From Rheinheimera sp. (GTDB taxonomy: Bacteria; Pseudomonadota; Gammaproteobacteria; Enterobacterales; Alteromonadaceae): a DNA stretch of 54,761 bases. Below are positions 43,008-52,132 of the stretch, in pieces. How positions within the stretch are numbered: position 1 is the first letter of the stretch; each line of letters starts with the position of its first letter. Where the stretch lies: positions 1 to 54,761 of the forward strand of contig NZ_JAVBXS010000015.1 in the NCBI RefSeq assembly GCF_030824435.1, given 5' to 3'. The notes beneath the pieces were generated by a model. It worked only from the letters and a program-made list of their open reading frames with translations. It was not told where the DNA came from and did no database searches. The translations under genes and the position numbers were made by a program.

Positions 43008-44876
43008 ATGACAATCGGACAGTTCACAATGGTCAATAGCGATACCAAGCGCCAAGCACAGCACGTCATGCTGATGTGCCTTCTCTTGGGCCTGCCAGGT
43101 ACTGCGTTAAGCGCTGAAACCACGGGGGCTGCAGTAGCGACAGATTTTGTTAATAATAGTGCCCAACCAGACAAAGACCAACAGGAAGTGACACTGGCAG
43201 ATCTGTGTGGGATGTCAGTCCCCTCAAAGCAATCAGATGAAACCACCGTAACTCGCCCCGACTGGCCTTCGACCCTGCAAGTAGGACAAATTGATTTTCG
43301 TGTGAACCCGATTTTTGACGAGAGCGACCCCGACACATTTTGGCTGCACCGCTTTGCCAACTGGATCCATATCAATTCAAAACCATGGGTGCTGGAGCGT
43401 GAATTACCTTTTAACACGGGCGAGCAAGTCAGTGCGACTGATCTGCTCGAAGCAGAGCGATTGTTGCGACATAAAAGCTACCTGCGTGATAGCCGGATCA
43501 AGGTTCTGCCGGAATGTAATGCCGATGGCAGTCGCAATGTGCAGGTTGAGACCTGGGACACCTGGAGCTTGTTGCCGACCTTAGGATTTGGTCGAAGTGG
43601 CGGTAGCAATAAATACTCTTTCGGTTTTAAAGAAGAAAATCTGTTGGGCCTTGGTGTCAGGACCAGCTTGAAGTATCAGTCCAATTACCTGCGAACCGGC
43701 TATGAGTTCAGGAATGAAATTCCGTTGTCGTTGTTTGAAATCAATGGCCTGGAGCACAGCTATGCCTGGCTTGAATGGGTCGATAATGATGATGGTTCTA
43801 GACAGGCGTTCCAGCTTGAACATCCGTTTTATAAGGATGATACCGAACTAATGTGGCGTTTAGGCTGGATGCGTTACGACCGGCTTGAACAAATTTTTCA
43901 TAATAATGCACTGGAAAATCAGTTCCGCACGGAGCAAAAACAAACCGAGTTGTCTTACGGTCGGCTGCTATCCTTTAGCGATCAGACCAGTTGGCGTTTA
44001 TTGCTAGGGTATACCGAAGATAGTCATCGTTTTATGGAAGATCCTTTGCATCAGAGTGCGGCGTTACCTCAAAACCGGCTCTACCAATATCCATGGGTTG
44101 GATTTGAATACATGGAGCATCAATACAAAACGCTGTCGGATGTATTTTTGATTAATCACACTGAAGATATTCATCTGGGTTGGCGCCATCAGGTCCGTTT
44201 AGGTGTACAAACGTCCGATCTTGCACCGGAGAAACAACTTGGGTATCACTTTGAGTGGCAGGCAAGTAAAGGTTTTGGTGATCAGAACCACCTCACGCTA
44301 CTGAATAGTCGACTATCTTTGCAAACTGGTGCAGATAGTGGTAATCAGACCGAACTCCGTTTGGAAATAGAGGATGTTTATCGCCTGACCCCACGCTGGG
44401 CAATCTACAGTCACCTGAGATATGACCAGCGCAAGCAGAACTATCTTGACGACCCACTGGCGCTTGGCAGTGAAGATGGGGTTCGCACCGATGGCGGTAT
44501 CCGTGGCTATCCGGTGCAGTACCAGCATGGCTTACGCAGAGCGTTGGCCACTGCCGAACTGCGCTGGTATCCGCAAATAACTCTTTATCAACTGGTGGAT
44601 GTTGGCTTTGTGGCTTTTGCCGATGCTGGACGGATTTCAGGAGGCAAAGTCAGTAACCCATTTGTCCCGATTGATACAACCACAGAACATCGTTTTGACT
44701 TAATAACCCCAAATAGTCAGCAATCCTGGTTAGGAGCCGTTGGCATAGGGGCGCGTTTTTATTCTGCCCGCTCAGCCAATGACAACGTCATTCACTTGGA
44801 TTTGGCCAAGCCTGTTGGAGCTGGAAATGATGTCAACTCTTACGAGCTGCAGTTAAAAGTGGAGCAGCGGTTCTGA
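43008..44876 (+). CDS. POTRA-containing outer-membrane beta-barrel (BamA/TamA-like)
   Basis: About 622 residues from ATG 43008; several in-frame starts exist (42945 TTG, 42978, 43008, 43029), and the region overlaps or abuts the end of eptA. A leader with basic n-region and [15 protein letters not shown] core is cleaved near AE. A POTRA-like unit follows ([32 protein letters not shown]), then a long barrel domain of alternating strands ending in LKVEQRF. It belongs to the Omp85 superfamily, yet has a single POTRA, unlike BamA (five). It is the last gene of the eptA operon; its job there is unknown, and lipid or protein insertion is conceivable. Confidence 0.75.
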   Translation: MTIGQFTMVNSDTKRQAQHVMLMCLLLGLPGTALSAETTGAAVATDFVNNSAQPDKDQQEVTLADLCGMSVPSKQSDETTVTRPDWPSTLQVGQIDFRVNPIFDESDPDTFWLHRFANWIHINSKPWVLERELPFNTGEQVSATDLLEAERLLRHKSYLRDSRIKVLPECNADGSRNVQVETWDTWSLLPTLGFGRSGGSNKYSFGFKEENLLGLGVRTSLKYQSNYLRTGYEFRNEIPLSLFEINGLEHSYAWLEWVDNDDGSRQAFQLEHPFYKDDTELMWRLGWMRYDRLEQIFHNNALENQFRTEQKQTELSYGRLLSFSDQTSWRLLLGYTEDSHRFMEDPLHQSAALPQNRLYQYPWVGFEYMEHQYKTLSDVFLINHTEDIHLGWRHQVRLGVQTSDLAPEKQLGYHFEWQASKGFGDQNHLTLLNSRLSLQTGADSGNQTELRLEIEDVYRLTPRWAIYSHLRYDQRKQNYLDDPLALGSEDGVRTDGGIRGYPVQYQHGLRRALATAELRWYPQITLYQLVDVGFVAFADAGRISGGKVSNPFVPIDTTTEHRFDLITPNSQQSWLGAVGIGARFYSARSANDNVIHLDLAKPVGAGNDVNSYELQLKVEQRF

Positions 44877-45013
44877 TGGCACAAGCCTCGCAGCTTCATA
44901 TATTGGCAGGTCGGAATTTTTCATCATCGGGAGAACTTCGATAGAATTTTCCAGTATCACTGACGTTACTGTTTTACGTCTGTGGTTTGATAAACCATCA
45001 ATAAGCAAAGCTC

Positions 45014-45058
45014 AAAAACGAATGTCCGAAGATAAGGCAGAGTCGATATTCGTTTTTT
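45014..45058 (+). terminator. Terminator after the lipid A modification operon
   Basis: AAAAACGAAT (45014-45023) pairs with ATTCGTTTTT (45048-45057), around a 24-base loop, and six T's overlap the 3' arm. It lies about 140 bases past the barrel gene's stop; the longer loop makes it a moderate call. Confidence 0.6.
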
Positions 45059-45130
45059 CGAGATTCGTACTATTTGAACAACTTTAATTCGCTTACTGCT
45101 GATCTCAACGTCACTGGGTTACTCTGAAAG

Positions 45131-45793
<663 letters not shown>

Positions 45794-45979
45794 TTATGAA
45801 TGATCCGAAAATGGAAGCGTGGTTCCAATAGTCTGCTATCACCGGTAGAGTATGAAAACAGTAACCAAAAGTAGCTGGGTAGTGTCTAGTCTGTTGATGG
45901 CGAACGACGGCTTAGTGTTTTTTATCGTGATTGCTTGCTCAACAAGATACAATAACCTCATAGCGAGGAGGACTACATT

Positions 45980-46975
45980 ATGGCAAGTGCTGACCAATTA
46001 AAAGCGCTGCTCCAGTCACATTTGGAGGGCGACGAAAATCGTTTTTATTCCGTTGCCATGCAAGTGGCGGCTCATGAAGCAAAGCGCGGCCACGGTAAGC
46101 TTGCCGAAGAGTTGCGTTTGTTAGTTGATCAGGCAAAATCCCGCCGTGCTGTAACCTCGGATAATAAAGCCGTACCTATCAGTAGGCCAAAAGGCGAGCT
46201 GGCTAATCTGTTATCTGTGAGTTATCCCAAATCACGGTTGGGCGATATGGTACTGAATGGCGAACTGACCCAACAGTTGGAGCGGATTATTCGTGAGCAG
46301 CGTCATGCTGCGGAAATCTTATCGCATGGTTTGTCCCCGAGACGTAAACTGTTGTTGGTAGGCCCTCCTGGCACAGGCAAGACGATGACTGCATCCGTGC
46401 TTGCTGGTGAGCTTGGTTTACCTTTGTTTCAGGTTCGTTTGGATGGGTTAATCACCAAATTTATGGGCGAGACAGCTTCAAAGCTGCGGCAGATTTTTGA
46501 ATCCACCCATCATGCCCGTGGTGTCTACTTTTTCGATGAATTTGATGCTATTGGTTCTCAACGTGGTTTGGCAAATGACGTTGGTGAAGTACGGCGTATA
46601 CTCAACAGCTTTCTGCAAATGATAGAGCAGGATGACTCACACAGTCTGATCATCGGCGCTACTAACCATCCGGACATTTTGGATAGTGCGCTGTTCCGTC
46701 GTTTCGATGATTTGTTGCATTACGAACTACCTGATGAGGCTCGTATTGCCAGCGTGCTTAAGTCCCGTTTATGTCGCATGGCAATCAAAAATACCTCTTG
46801 GAAACGTTTGGCTGACAAGGCTTTAGGGTTGAGCTATGCAGAGTTGACTCGGGCAGCTGATGAGGTGCTTAAAACTGCTCTGATTGAACGGGTCGAAACG
46901 ATTTCAGAAAAAGATGTTGCTCAGGCCATTGAAGAGCGCAGGAAACTATCCAATCGACTAAATAAAATCGGTTAA
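45980..46975 (+). CDS. ietA: AAA+ ATPase, IetA-like (antiphage IetAS)
   Basis: A 331-residue AAA+ ATPase. An N-terminal helical part is followed by Walker A GPPGTGKT (128-135), Walker B VYFFDEFDAIG (about 187-197), sensor 1 IIGATNHPD and Arg finger LFRRFDD, then a C-terminal lid. It starts with GAGGAGG ribosome site and is followed after 21 bases by a subtilisin-like protease. The ATPase-plus-subtilase pair is the IetAS system, first described as a plasmid-stability toxin/antitoxin in Agrobacterium and later as an antiphage system. The ATPase is regarded as the control partner. Assignment rests on domain pairing and order. Confidence 0.75.
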   Translation: MASADQLKALLQSHLEGDENRFYSVAMQVAAHEAKRGHGKLAEELRLLVDQAKSRRAVTSDNKAVPISRPKGELANLLSVSYPKSRLGDMVLNGELTQQLERIIREQRHAAEILSHGLSPRRKLLLVGPPGTGKTMTASVLAGELGLPLFQVRLDGLITKFMGETASKLRQIFESTHHARGVYFFDEFDAIGSQRGLANDVGEVRRILNSFLQMIEQDDSHSLIIGATNHPDILDSALFRRFDDLLHYELPDEARIASVLKSRLCRMAIKNTSWKRLADKALGLSYAELTRAADEVLKTALIERVETISEKDVAQAIEERRKLSNRLNKIG

Positions 46976-46996
46976 TAAAAACGAAAAGGACATTCC

Positions 46997-49498
46997 ATGG
47001 CGGAAAGGGAACAGAACAACCACCCGCATTTTATATTCCAAAATAGTGCTCGCGTAGAAAGTTTCAAATCGCCACCCACAGGAGGCGGCGGCTCTGATAT
47101 CCCAGCCAAAGACAGAAACTCGCACGGTGGAGGCTTGCTTGAAAAGCTCCATCAACTGACTCCCGTACTGGCCGAAGCGGCTGCTCTACAGCGAGAGGCG
47201 GGTGTTGGAGAAGGCATCGGTCTGCAAATTGAGTTTGAAAGCTTTCCTGATGTTGAGTTGGCCTTTGAATCTCTTGCCAGAGAGCGCTCTGGCATAGAAC
47301 TGCGGAATGTCAGACAAGACAACAACAAAACTTTCGCTACTGTGTTTGTTCCAGATGGAAAGTTGGAGTTTTTCGAGAAACTTATCACCGATTATTTGGA
47401 CGAAAATAACGATAAAAAGAGCGGTCCTGCTCATAGCAAATTGATCAATGCTATTTCTGAAATTCGTGCTGCGACATTACAGGCCCTATGGACTGATACT
47501 CCAGATTCTATGCCGACGAGAGATGATGAGCATCTATGGTGGGAAGTTTGGTTGCCAACCAGAGGTGACAGGCAAGGGATAGTAGATCAATTTAAAGGTA
47601 TGGCGGCCGGACTAGGTTTTCGCAATGCGCCTGGAGTGCTTCACTTTCCAGAGCGTTCCGTATTGTTGGTATATGGCTCTGTCGGCCAGATGAAGCGCTC
47701 AATGATGACTTTAAACAGCATCGCTGAGTTACGTCGTGCTAAGGAAACCGCAGAGTTCTTTGATCAACTGACTCCGCAAGAGCAACCCGAATGGGCGGCT
47801 GAACTCAATGGACGTTTAACACTTCCTGCAGATGGCGCCGATGCTCCACATGTCTGTTTGTTTGATACCGGTGTTAACAATGGACATCCACTACTACAAC
47901 ATGCTTTATCCAACGACGATAGGCACACTGTGGAGCCGGCTTGGGGAGTGGATGATGCGGAAGGGCATGGTACTGAAATGGCAGGACTTGCCCTATTCGG
48001 AAATTTGACGGATGTGCTATCAGAGCTCGGGCCGGTTTCTATCCCATATCGTTTGGAGTCCGTTAAACTACTACATGAAAACGGCGCCAACGGTGGAGAC
48101 GCGCAGCTTCATGGTTACTTGACTTCCGAAGCGGTAGATCGCCCAGCTATCACTGCACCACATCGAAAGCGAGTATTCAGTATGGCGATTACAGCCAGAG
48201 ATAACCGTGATCGTGGGCGCCCTTCGGCCTGGTCAGCAACTATTGATCGACTTGCTTATGATGGTGATGCACAAGGTGAGACTCCAAAACTGTTTGTTGT
48301 GTCGGCAGGCAATATCAGAGACCCAAATGCGTGGATAACATATCCTGATAGTAATACAACTGACGGTATTCATGACCCTGCACAAGCCTGGAATGCACTA
48401 ACTGTCGGTGCGATGACCAACCTCGTAAGGATCACTGAAGCAGATGCGCTGCATTATTCCCCTATTGCAGAAATAGGTGGTTTAAGTCCTTTCAGCACGA
48501 CTTCCCAGACATGGGAACCTCATTGGCCGTTAAAGCCTGATGTGATGTTCGAAGGAGGTAACGCGGCAAAAGATGCTTTAGGCGCTTCTTGGATGAGCAG
48601 CTTAAGCCTCCTGACGACTCATGCAAACCCAACAGAACGTCTGTTCACAACGAGCAATGCAACAAGCGCGGCTTCTGCTCTTTGCGCACGCATGGCCGCA
48701 CAATTAATGGCCCGGTACCCAGAGCTATGGACTGAGAGTATTCGGGGCTTAATTGTGCATTCTGCCAAGTGGACCTATGCGATGAAACGTATGTTTCTTC
48801 CTCCTCGGGGTGAACCCACCAAAGCACAAACAACACAATTGGTAAGGCATTGCGGCTTTGGAGAGCCTAGCATCGACAGGGCCATGTGGAGCGCTGATAG
48901 CTCGTTGACAATGATTTGTCAGGAGTTTTTGCAGCCATTTAGGCGGGAAAAGGGAGAAGAACCCAAGCTGCGCGATATGAATTTGCATCGTTTGCCATGG
49001 CCATTAGCCGAATTGGAGGCGCTTGGAGAAACGCAAGTCGAAATGAGGGTGACACTGTCTTATTTTATTGAGCCCAACCCGTCTGCTAGAGGTGTTACCT
49101 CTCGATACAGATATGAATCACATGGCCTTCGTTTCGATGTGAAGCGGCCGACCGAGAGCGAGGACGCATTTCGCTCCCGGATAAATGCAGCAGCCAGAGA
49201 TGATGAAGATCGAATTGTTAGTAACGATACAGACGCTAACTGGTTAATAGGAAAGAAGAACAGACATAAAGGCTCACTGCATTCAGATATTTGGGTGGGC
49301 AGCGCGGCAGAGTTGGCGAGTCGGGGCGTTTTAGCTGTTTATCCTTCACTTGGTTGGTGGAAAACAAGGCCTGCACTTGAAAGATATGGTCAGCGGGTAA
49401 GGTACTCTCTGATTATTTCTATTCATGCGCCTGATGTCGATGTAGATTTATACACGCCTATTGCGAACATGATTGGTGTGGAAGTTGTTATCGAGTAG
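46997..49498 (+). CDS. ietS: Subtilisin-like serine protease, IetS-like
   Basis: An 833-residue cytoplasmic-type S8 protease with no signal peptide. Catalytic residues are visible: Asp290 in CLFDTGVNNGHPLL, His324 in EGHGTEMAGLALFG, Ser553 in FTTSNATSAASALCA (TS-x-A form rather than the common GTS), and Asn in VVSAGNIRDPNAW for the oxyanion hole. Residues 1-280 are an N-terminal domain and 640-833 a C-terminal domain of unknown fold. It is paired with an AAA+ ATPase encoded just upstream. In the IetAS model it is the toxic effector, released upon infection. Confidence 0.78.
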   Translation: MAEREQNNHPHFIFQNSARVESFKSPPTGGGGSDIPAKDRNSHGGGLLEKLHQLTPVLAEAAALQREAGVGEGIGLQIEFESFPDVELAFESLARERSGIELRNVRQDNNKTFATVFVPDGKLEFFEKLITDYLDENNDKKSGPAHSKLINAISEIRAATLQALWTDTPDSMPTRDDEHLWWEVWLPTRGDRQGIVDQFKGMAAGLGFRNAPGVLHFPERSVLLVYGSVGQMKRSMMTLNSIAELRRAKETAEFFDQLTPQEQPEWAAELNGRLTLPADGADAPHVCLFDTGVNNGHPLLQHALSNDDRHTVEPAWGVDDAEGHGTEMAGLALFGNLTDVLSELGPVSIPYRLESVKLLHENGANGGDAQLHGYLTSEAVDRPAITAPHRKRVFSMAITARDNRDRGRPSAWSATIDRLAYDGDAQGETPKLFVVSAGNIRDPNAWITYPDSNTTDGIHDPAQAWNALTVGAMTNLVRITEADALHYSPIAEIGGLSPFSTTSQTWEPHWPLKPDVMFEGGNAAKDALGASWMSSLSLLTTHANPTERLFTTSNATSAASALCARMAAQLMARYPELWTESIRGLIVHSAKWTYAMKRMFLPPRGEPTKAQTTQLVRHCGFGEPSIDRAMWSADSSLTMICQEFLQPFRREKGEEPKLRDMNLHRLPWPLAELEALGETQVEMRVTLSYFIEPNPSARGVTSRYRYESHGLRFDVKRPTESEDAFRSRINAAARDDEDRIVSNDTDANWLIGKKNRHKGSLHSDIWVGSAAELASRGVLAVYPSLGWWKTRPALERYGQRVRYSLIISIHAPDVDVDLYTPIANMIGVEVVIE

Positions 49499-49556
49499 GC
49501 CTTCGGCGATATCAGTCTGCTCGTAGCCAGGCTACCAGAGGTTTATGGGGGAATTC

Positions 49557-49784
49557 ATGATGAAATATATAACATTGTTCCTGACGTTGATTCTAAAGGT
49601 TTTCTTTTGGCTACTTACATCTGCACAAGCAAATTCGGACGACAAGAAACAGATTGATTGGTTAGATAACCCTAGATCTGACCCTCTCCATTATGGCGAT
49701 TGGGAGGATTACAATGGCAATATTTACTCCAAAAACATCGATGGCAACCATTATGATCAAGCGGGCAAAAAGTGGAATGAATAA
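49557..49784 (+). CDS. Small secreted hypothetical protein (75 aa)
   Basis: A 75-residue protein. ATG 49557 follows GGGGGAA and gives MMKYITLFLTLILKVFFWLL, a signal peptide cleaved near SAQA (residue 20); the upstream in-frame ATG 49545 is less well placed. The mature part is acidic and aromatic (DNPRSDPLHYGDWEDYNGN, YDQAGKKWNE), with no known domain. It lies 58 bases after ietS on the same strand; link to IetAS is undetermined. Confidence 0.55.
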   Translation: MMKYITLFLTLILKVFFWLLTSAQANSDDKKQIDWLDNPRSDPLHYGDWEDYNGNIYSKNIDGNHYDQAGKKWNE

Positions 49785-49905
49785 GTACCAGTCATCGTAC
49801 TCGGCTCACTTTAGGTGCCAGTAGAAAGACGACTCAGTAATTTTTAGTCATCGTCGCAAATGAATCAGGAATAGCTCAAGTGTATTTACGCGCACAGGGT
49901 GAGGA

Positions 49906-50259
49906 CTACGAGTCCTGCTTTTTCCCTACGGGCGCTAATATTTCTCTGAGCTCTTCCGGAATGGCCATCGGCTTAAAGGCACAGGCGTTCGAACGCCCCG
50001 TATTGCCAAGTGGCAGGCGATTAAAAAGATGACCAAAAGGTGTTAACAACAACCGATAGCTTAGGCCTGCCAGTTCGCGCCAGTCTGCGGTACAAAGGGC
50101 CAACCAGAGCATCTGCAAATGACACAAAACGTCTTGTTGACCAAGGATGTGGGCGTACTCCAGGTACGTAAAACTTCTCTCATAGTCCTTTGATTTGCGC
50201 GCTTGGTCGGCCAGCGCCAGGTATTCAAAATAGGCGAGCAATACCTTTGGTTCCATCAC
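49906..50259 (-). CDS. DUF3703-like protein of metal-resistance cluster
   Basis: A 117-residue soluble protein resembling the DUF3703 family: tetratricopeptide-like helices with HILGQQDVLCHLQMLWLAL and a C-terminal LPLGNTGRSNACAFKPMAIP segment, which is distinctive of the family. DUF3703 genes sit next to MerR regulators and metal efflux genes, as here. Its function is unknown. It is divergent from the CadR-like regulator; a candidate operator lies between them. Confidence 0.7.
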   Translation of the reverse strand: MMEPKVLLAYFEYLALADQARKSKDYERSFTYLEYAHILGQQDVLCHLQMLWLALCTADWRELAGLSYRLLLTPFGHLFNRLPLGNTGRSNACAFKPMAIPEELREILAPVGKKQDS

Positions 50260-50315
50260 TATCCCTGGTCAATTAAAATGCAGTTTCTGCTGGCTGCATT
50301 ATGATACATTTAATG

Positions 50316-50333
50316 CTTAAAGTAACTTTAGAG
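50316..50333. promoter_or_regulatory. Second CadR/PbrR-like operator
   Basis: CTTAAAG-TAA-CTTTAGAG is an imperfect dyad, matching 14 of 17 bases of the operator upstream of the CDF gene (TTAAAGTGGCTTTATAG against TTAAAGTAACTTTAGAG). It sits between the DUF3703-like gene and the regulator, so it could serve both. Confidence 0.6.
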
Positions 50334-50346
50334 TTGGTGAAAGGCA

Positions 50347-50766
50347 ATGAAAATTGGTGAACTGGCGGCGCTGGCCGGATGTGAAACGGAAACCATCCGA
50401 TTTTATGAAAAACAGGGATTGTTAGCCGCTCCGGCAAGAACCGCCTCCGGATATCGAACCTATCAGCAGCGCCATCTCGAAGATTTACAATTTATCCGGC
50501 ATTGCCGGGCCTTTGATATGAGTCTGTCGTTGGTCCGGCAACTCCTGAAGTTTCGTGAAGCTCCCAGCCAACCTTGTGGGCAGGTAAATACGCTGATCGA
50601 TGAGCAATTGGGGCATTTAGACACGCAATTAACCCAACTTCATCAATTAAAAGCGGATTTACAGGCATTACGGGCGCTTTGCCAGGATGACCATCAGGCC
50701 AAAGACTGCGAGATCCTGAAAAATCTGGTGCATCCATGTGCCAGTGATTGTGTACAACATCGGTGA
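50347..50766 (+). CDS. cadR: Cd(II)/Pb(II)-responsive MerR-family regulator
   Basis: A 139-residue MerR-type regulator. The winged helix is MKIGELAALAGCETETIRFYEKQGL, then a long coiled-coil. Metal ligands C77 (SQPCGQV), C112 (ALCQDD) and C121 (DCEIL) match the three-Cys arrangement of CadR/PbrR. An additional Cys pair (C131, C135) is at the C-terminus, as often seen in CadR. It should activate the 19-base-spacer promoter right downstream, which drives the CDF transporter and the czc genes. Confidence 0.92.
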   Translation: MKIGELAALAGCETETIRFYEKQGLLAAPARTASGYRTYQQRHLEDLQFIRHCRAFDMSLSLVRQLLKFREAPSQPCGQVNTLIDEQLGHLDTQLTQLHQLKADLQALRALCQDDHQAKDCEILKNLVHPCASDCVQHR

Positions 50767-50774
50767 AAAAACTG

Positions 50775-50805
50775 TTGACCTTAAAGTGGCTTTATAGTTT
50801 TTAAT
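50775..50805 (+). promoter_or_regulatory. CadR/PbrR-type promoter of the metal-efflux operon
   Basis: TTGACC (50775-50780), a 19-base spacer with the dyad CTTAAAG-TGG-CTTTATAG, and TTTAAT (50800-50805). The over-long spacer is the MerR-family hallmark. It lies 30 bases upstream of the CDF gene. Confidence 0.87.
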
Positions 50806-50834
50806 GGCGGTATCTTGTTCAAAGTGAGGCCGCT

Positions 50835-51719
50835 ATGTCAGATTGCCAATGTAAAGCCCAGGTGCAAGCCTCTGAAAATGCTCCGTTGCCTGAGTGTTCT
50901 GTATCAGATTTGCACCACAAAACCCGCTACCACATTCGCAAGATGGACTGCCCCTCAGAAGAAAATCTTATTCGAATGGCGCTTGGCGCGTTGCCACAGG
51001 TGCTACAGTTGCAATTTTTCCTGCAAGACCGGCAGCTTGATGTGGTGCATCAAGGCGGTACGGACGCCATCACCCAACGTCTGGAGTCATTAAATTTAGG
51101 TGCAGTACTGCAAAGCTCAGCGCCGTTTCAGGCCGACCCAACAGCGTCAGTTGATAACAGCAAAGCCGATGCAGACGAACGTAAGTTATTACAGCGATTG
51201 TTGGCGATTAATGCCGTGATGTTCGTCACAGAACTTATTGTCGGAGTCTGGGCACAATCCACCGGCCTTATTGCCGACTCGTTAGATATGCTGGCCGATG
51301 CCGCTGTCTACAGTGTTGCCTTGCTGGCTGTTGGCCTTAGCGCCGCCAAAAAAGTCAGGGCTGCCCATCTTTCAGGTTGGTTGCAGGCGTTGCTTGCAGC
51401 CGGTGTGTTGTTCGAAGTAGCACGACGGTTTTGGGCTGGCACTGAACCCATGTCGACGCTGATGATTGTAATGGCGAGTGTGGCACTTATAGCGAACACT
51501 TTATGTCTTTATCTCATCTCACAGTCACGCAGTGACGGTGCGCATATGAAAGCGACCAAAATATTCTCGACCAATGATGTTCTGGCGAACCTCGGGGTGA
51601 TTGTTGCCGGTGGCCTAGTCGCCTGGACGGGATCGGGCTATCCGGATTTAGTGATTGGCGGTATCATTGGGATAATTGTCCTTGATGGTGCAAGACGTAT
51701 ATTAGCGCTACGCACTTAA
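50835..51719 (+). CDS. Cation-diffusion-facilitator transporter with N-terminal metal-binding domain
   Basis: A 294-residue protein. The N-terminus (1-100) has a Cys cluster DCQCKA, HHKTRYHIRKMDCPSEENLI, resembling a heavy-metal-associated domain. Membrane helices start near residue 118; the metal site is GLIADSLDMLADAAVY (DSLDMLAD, the CDF Asp pair). The usual C-terminal cytoplasmic CDF domain is missing: the protein ends in LVIGGIIGIIVLDGARRILALRT. It exports Zn/Cd/Co/Pb with proton exchange. It is the first structural gene after the CadR promoter. Confidence 0.85.
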   Translation: MSDCQCKAQVQASENAPLPECSVSDLHHKTRYHIRKMDCPSEENLIRMALGALPQVLQLQFFLQDRQLDVVHQGGTDAITQRLESLNLGAVLQSSAPFQADPTASVDNSKADADERKLLQRLLAINAVMFVTELIVGVWAQSTGLIADSLDMLADAAVYSVALLAVGLSAAKKVRAAHLSGWLQALLAAGVLFEVARRFWAGTEPMSTLMIVMASVALIANTLCLYLISQSRSDGAHMKATKIFSTNDVLANLGVIVAGGLVAWTGSGYPDLVIGGIIGIIVLDGARRILALRT

Positions 51720-51733
51720 CATAAAGGATTGTT

Positions 51734-52081
51734 GTGTCTAAATATTCCCGATGGATATTGTGGTTTATGTTTACGATTATGCTTAATCATGCTTTTGTAG
51801 CCTGTGACAGCATTGTCGTACATTTACCGACAGAACATCATAATCTGATTTCTTTCGGGGATAATGCTGCGCACCAACACAATGAACATCAAACATCTCA
51901 CGCCAATGAGGCCGTCAATGATGTTGACGACCCACATGAGCCCCATGTGCATGTGATGTGTTTTGTCGCTTATATGACAAGCGCAGCGGCAGAGTCCGTT
52001 GTTCAGACCATCGTTCCGTTTTCCCGTGCTGAAGCCTTCAGCATGACGTACGCTCCTGCTGTGCCCCCGCCAAATGCCTGA
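51734..52081 (+). CDS. His-rich periplasmic protein, CzcI-like
   Basis: A 115-residue protein starting at GTG 51734 with AAAGGA ribosome site, 14 bases past the CDF gene. It has a signal sequence (MSKYSRWILWFMFTIMLNHAFVA) and a mature part rich in His and Asp (HHNLISFGDNAAHQHNEHQ, DDPHEPHVHV), suited for metal binding. Position before czcC matches CzcI, the periplasmic regulator/metal-binding protein of czc clusters. The identity is tentative. Confidence 0.65.
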   Translation: MSKYSRWILWFMFTIMLNHAFVACDSIVVHLPTEHHNLISFGDNAAHQHNEHQTSHANEAVNDVDDPHEPHVHVMCFVAYMTSAAAESVVQTIVPFSRAEAFSMTYAPAVPPPNA

Positions 52082-52132
52082 GATCATCGTTTTTAGTTAA
52101 CAACGTGATTTTACATTTGACGGAGAATTTCT

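Noticed and set aside
45794-45979. CRISPR or attC-like array near the resolvase
   Set aside because: No regularly spaced direct repeats; only the res dyads upstream of the resolvase are present.
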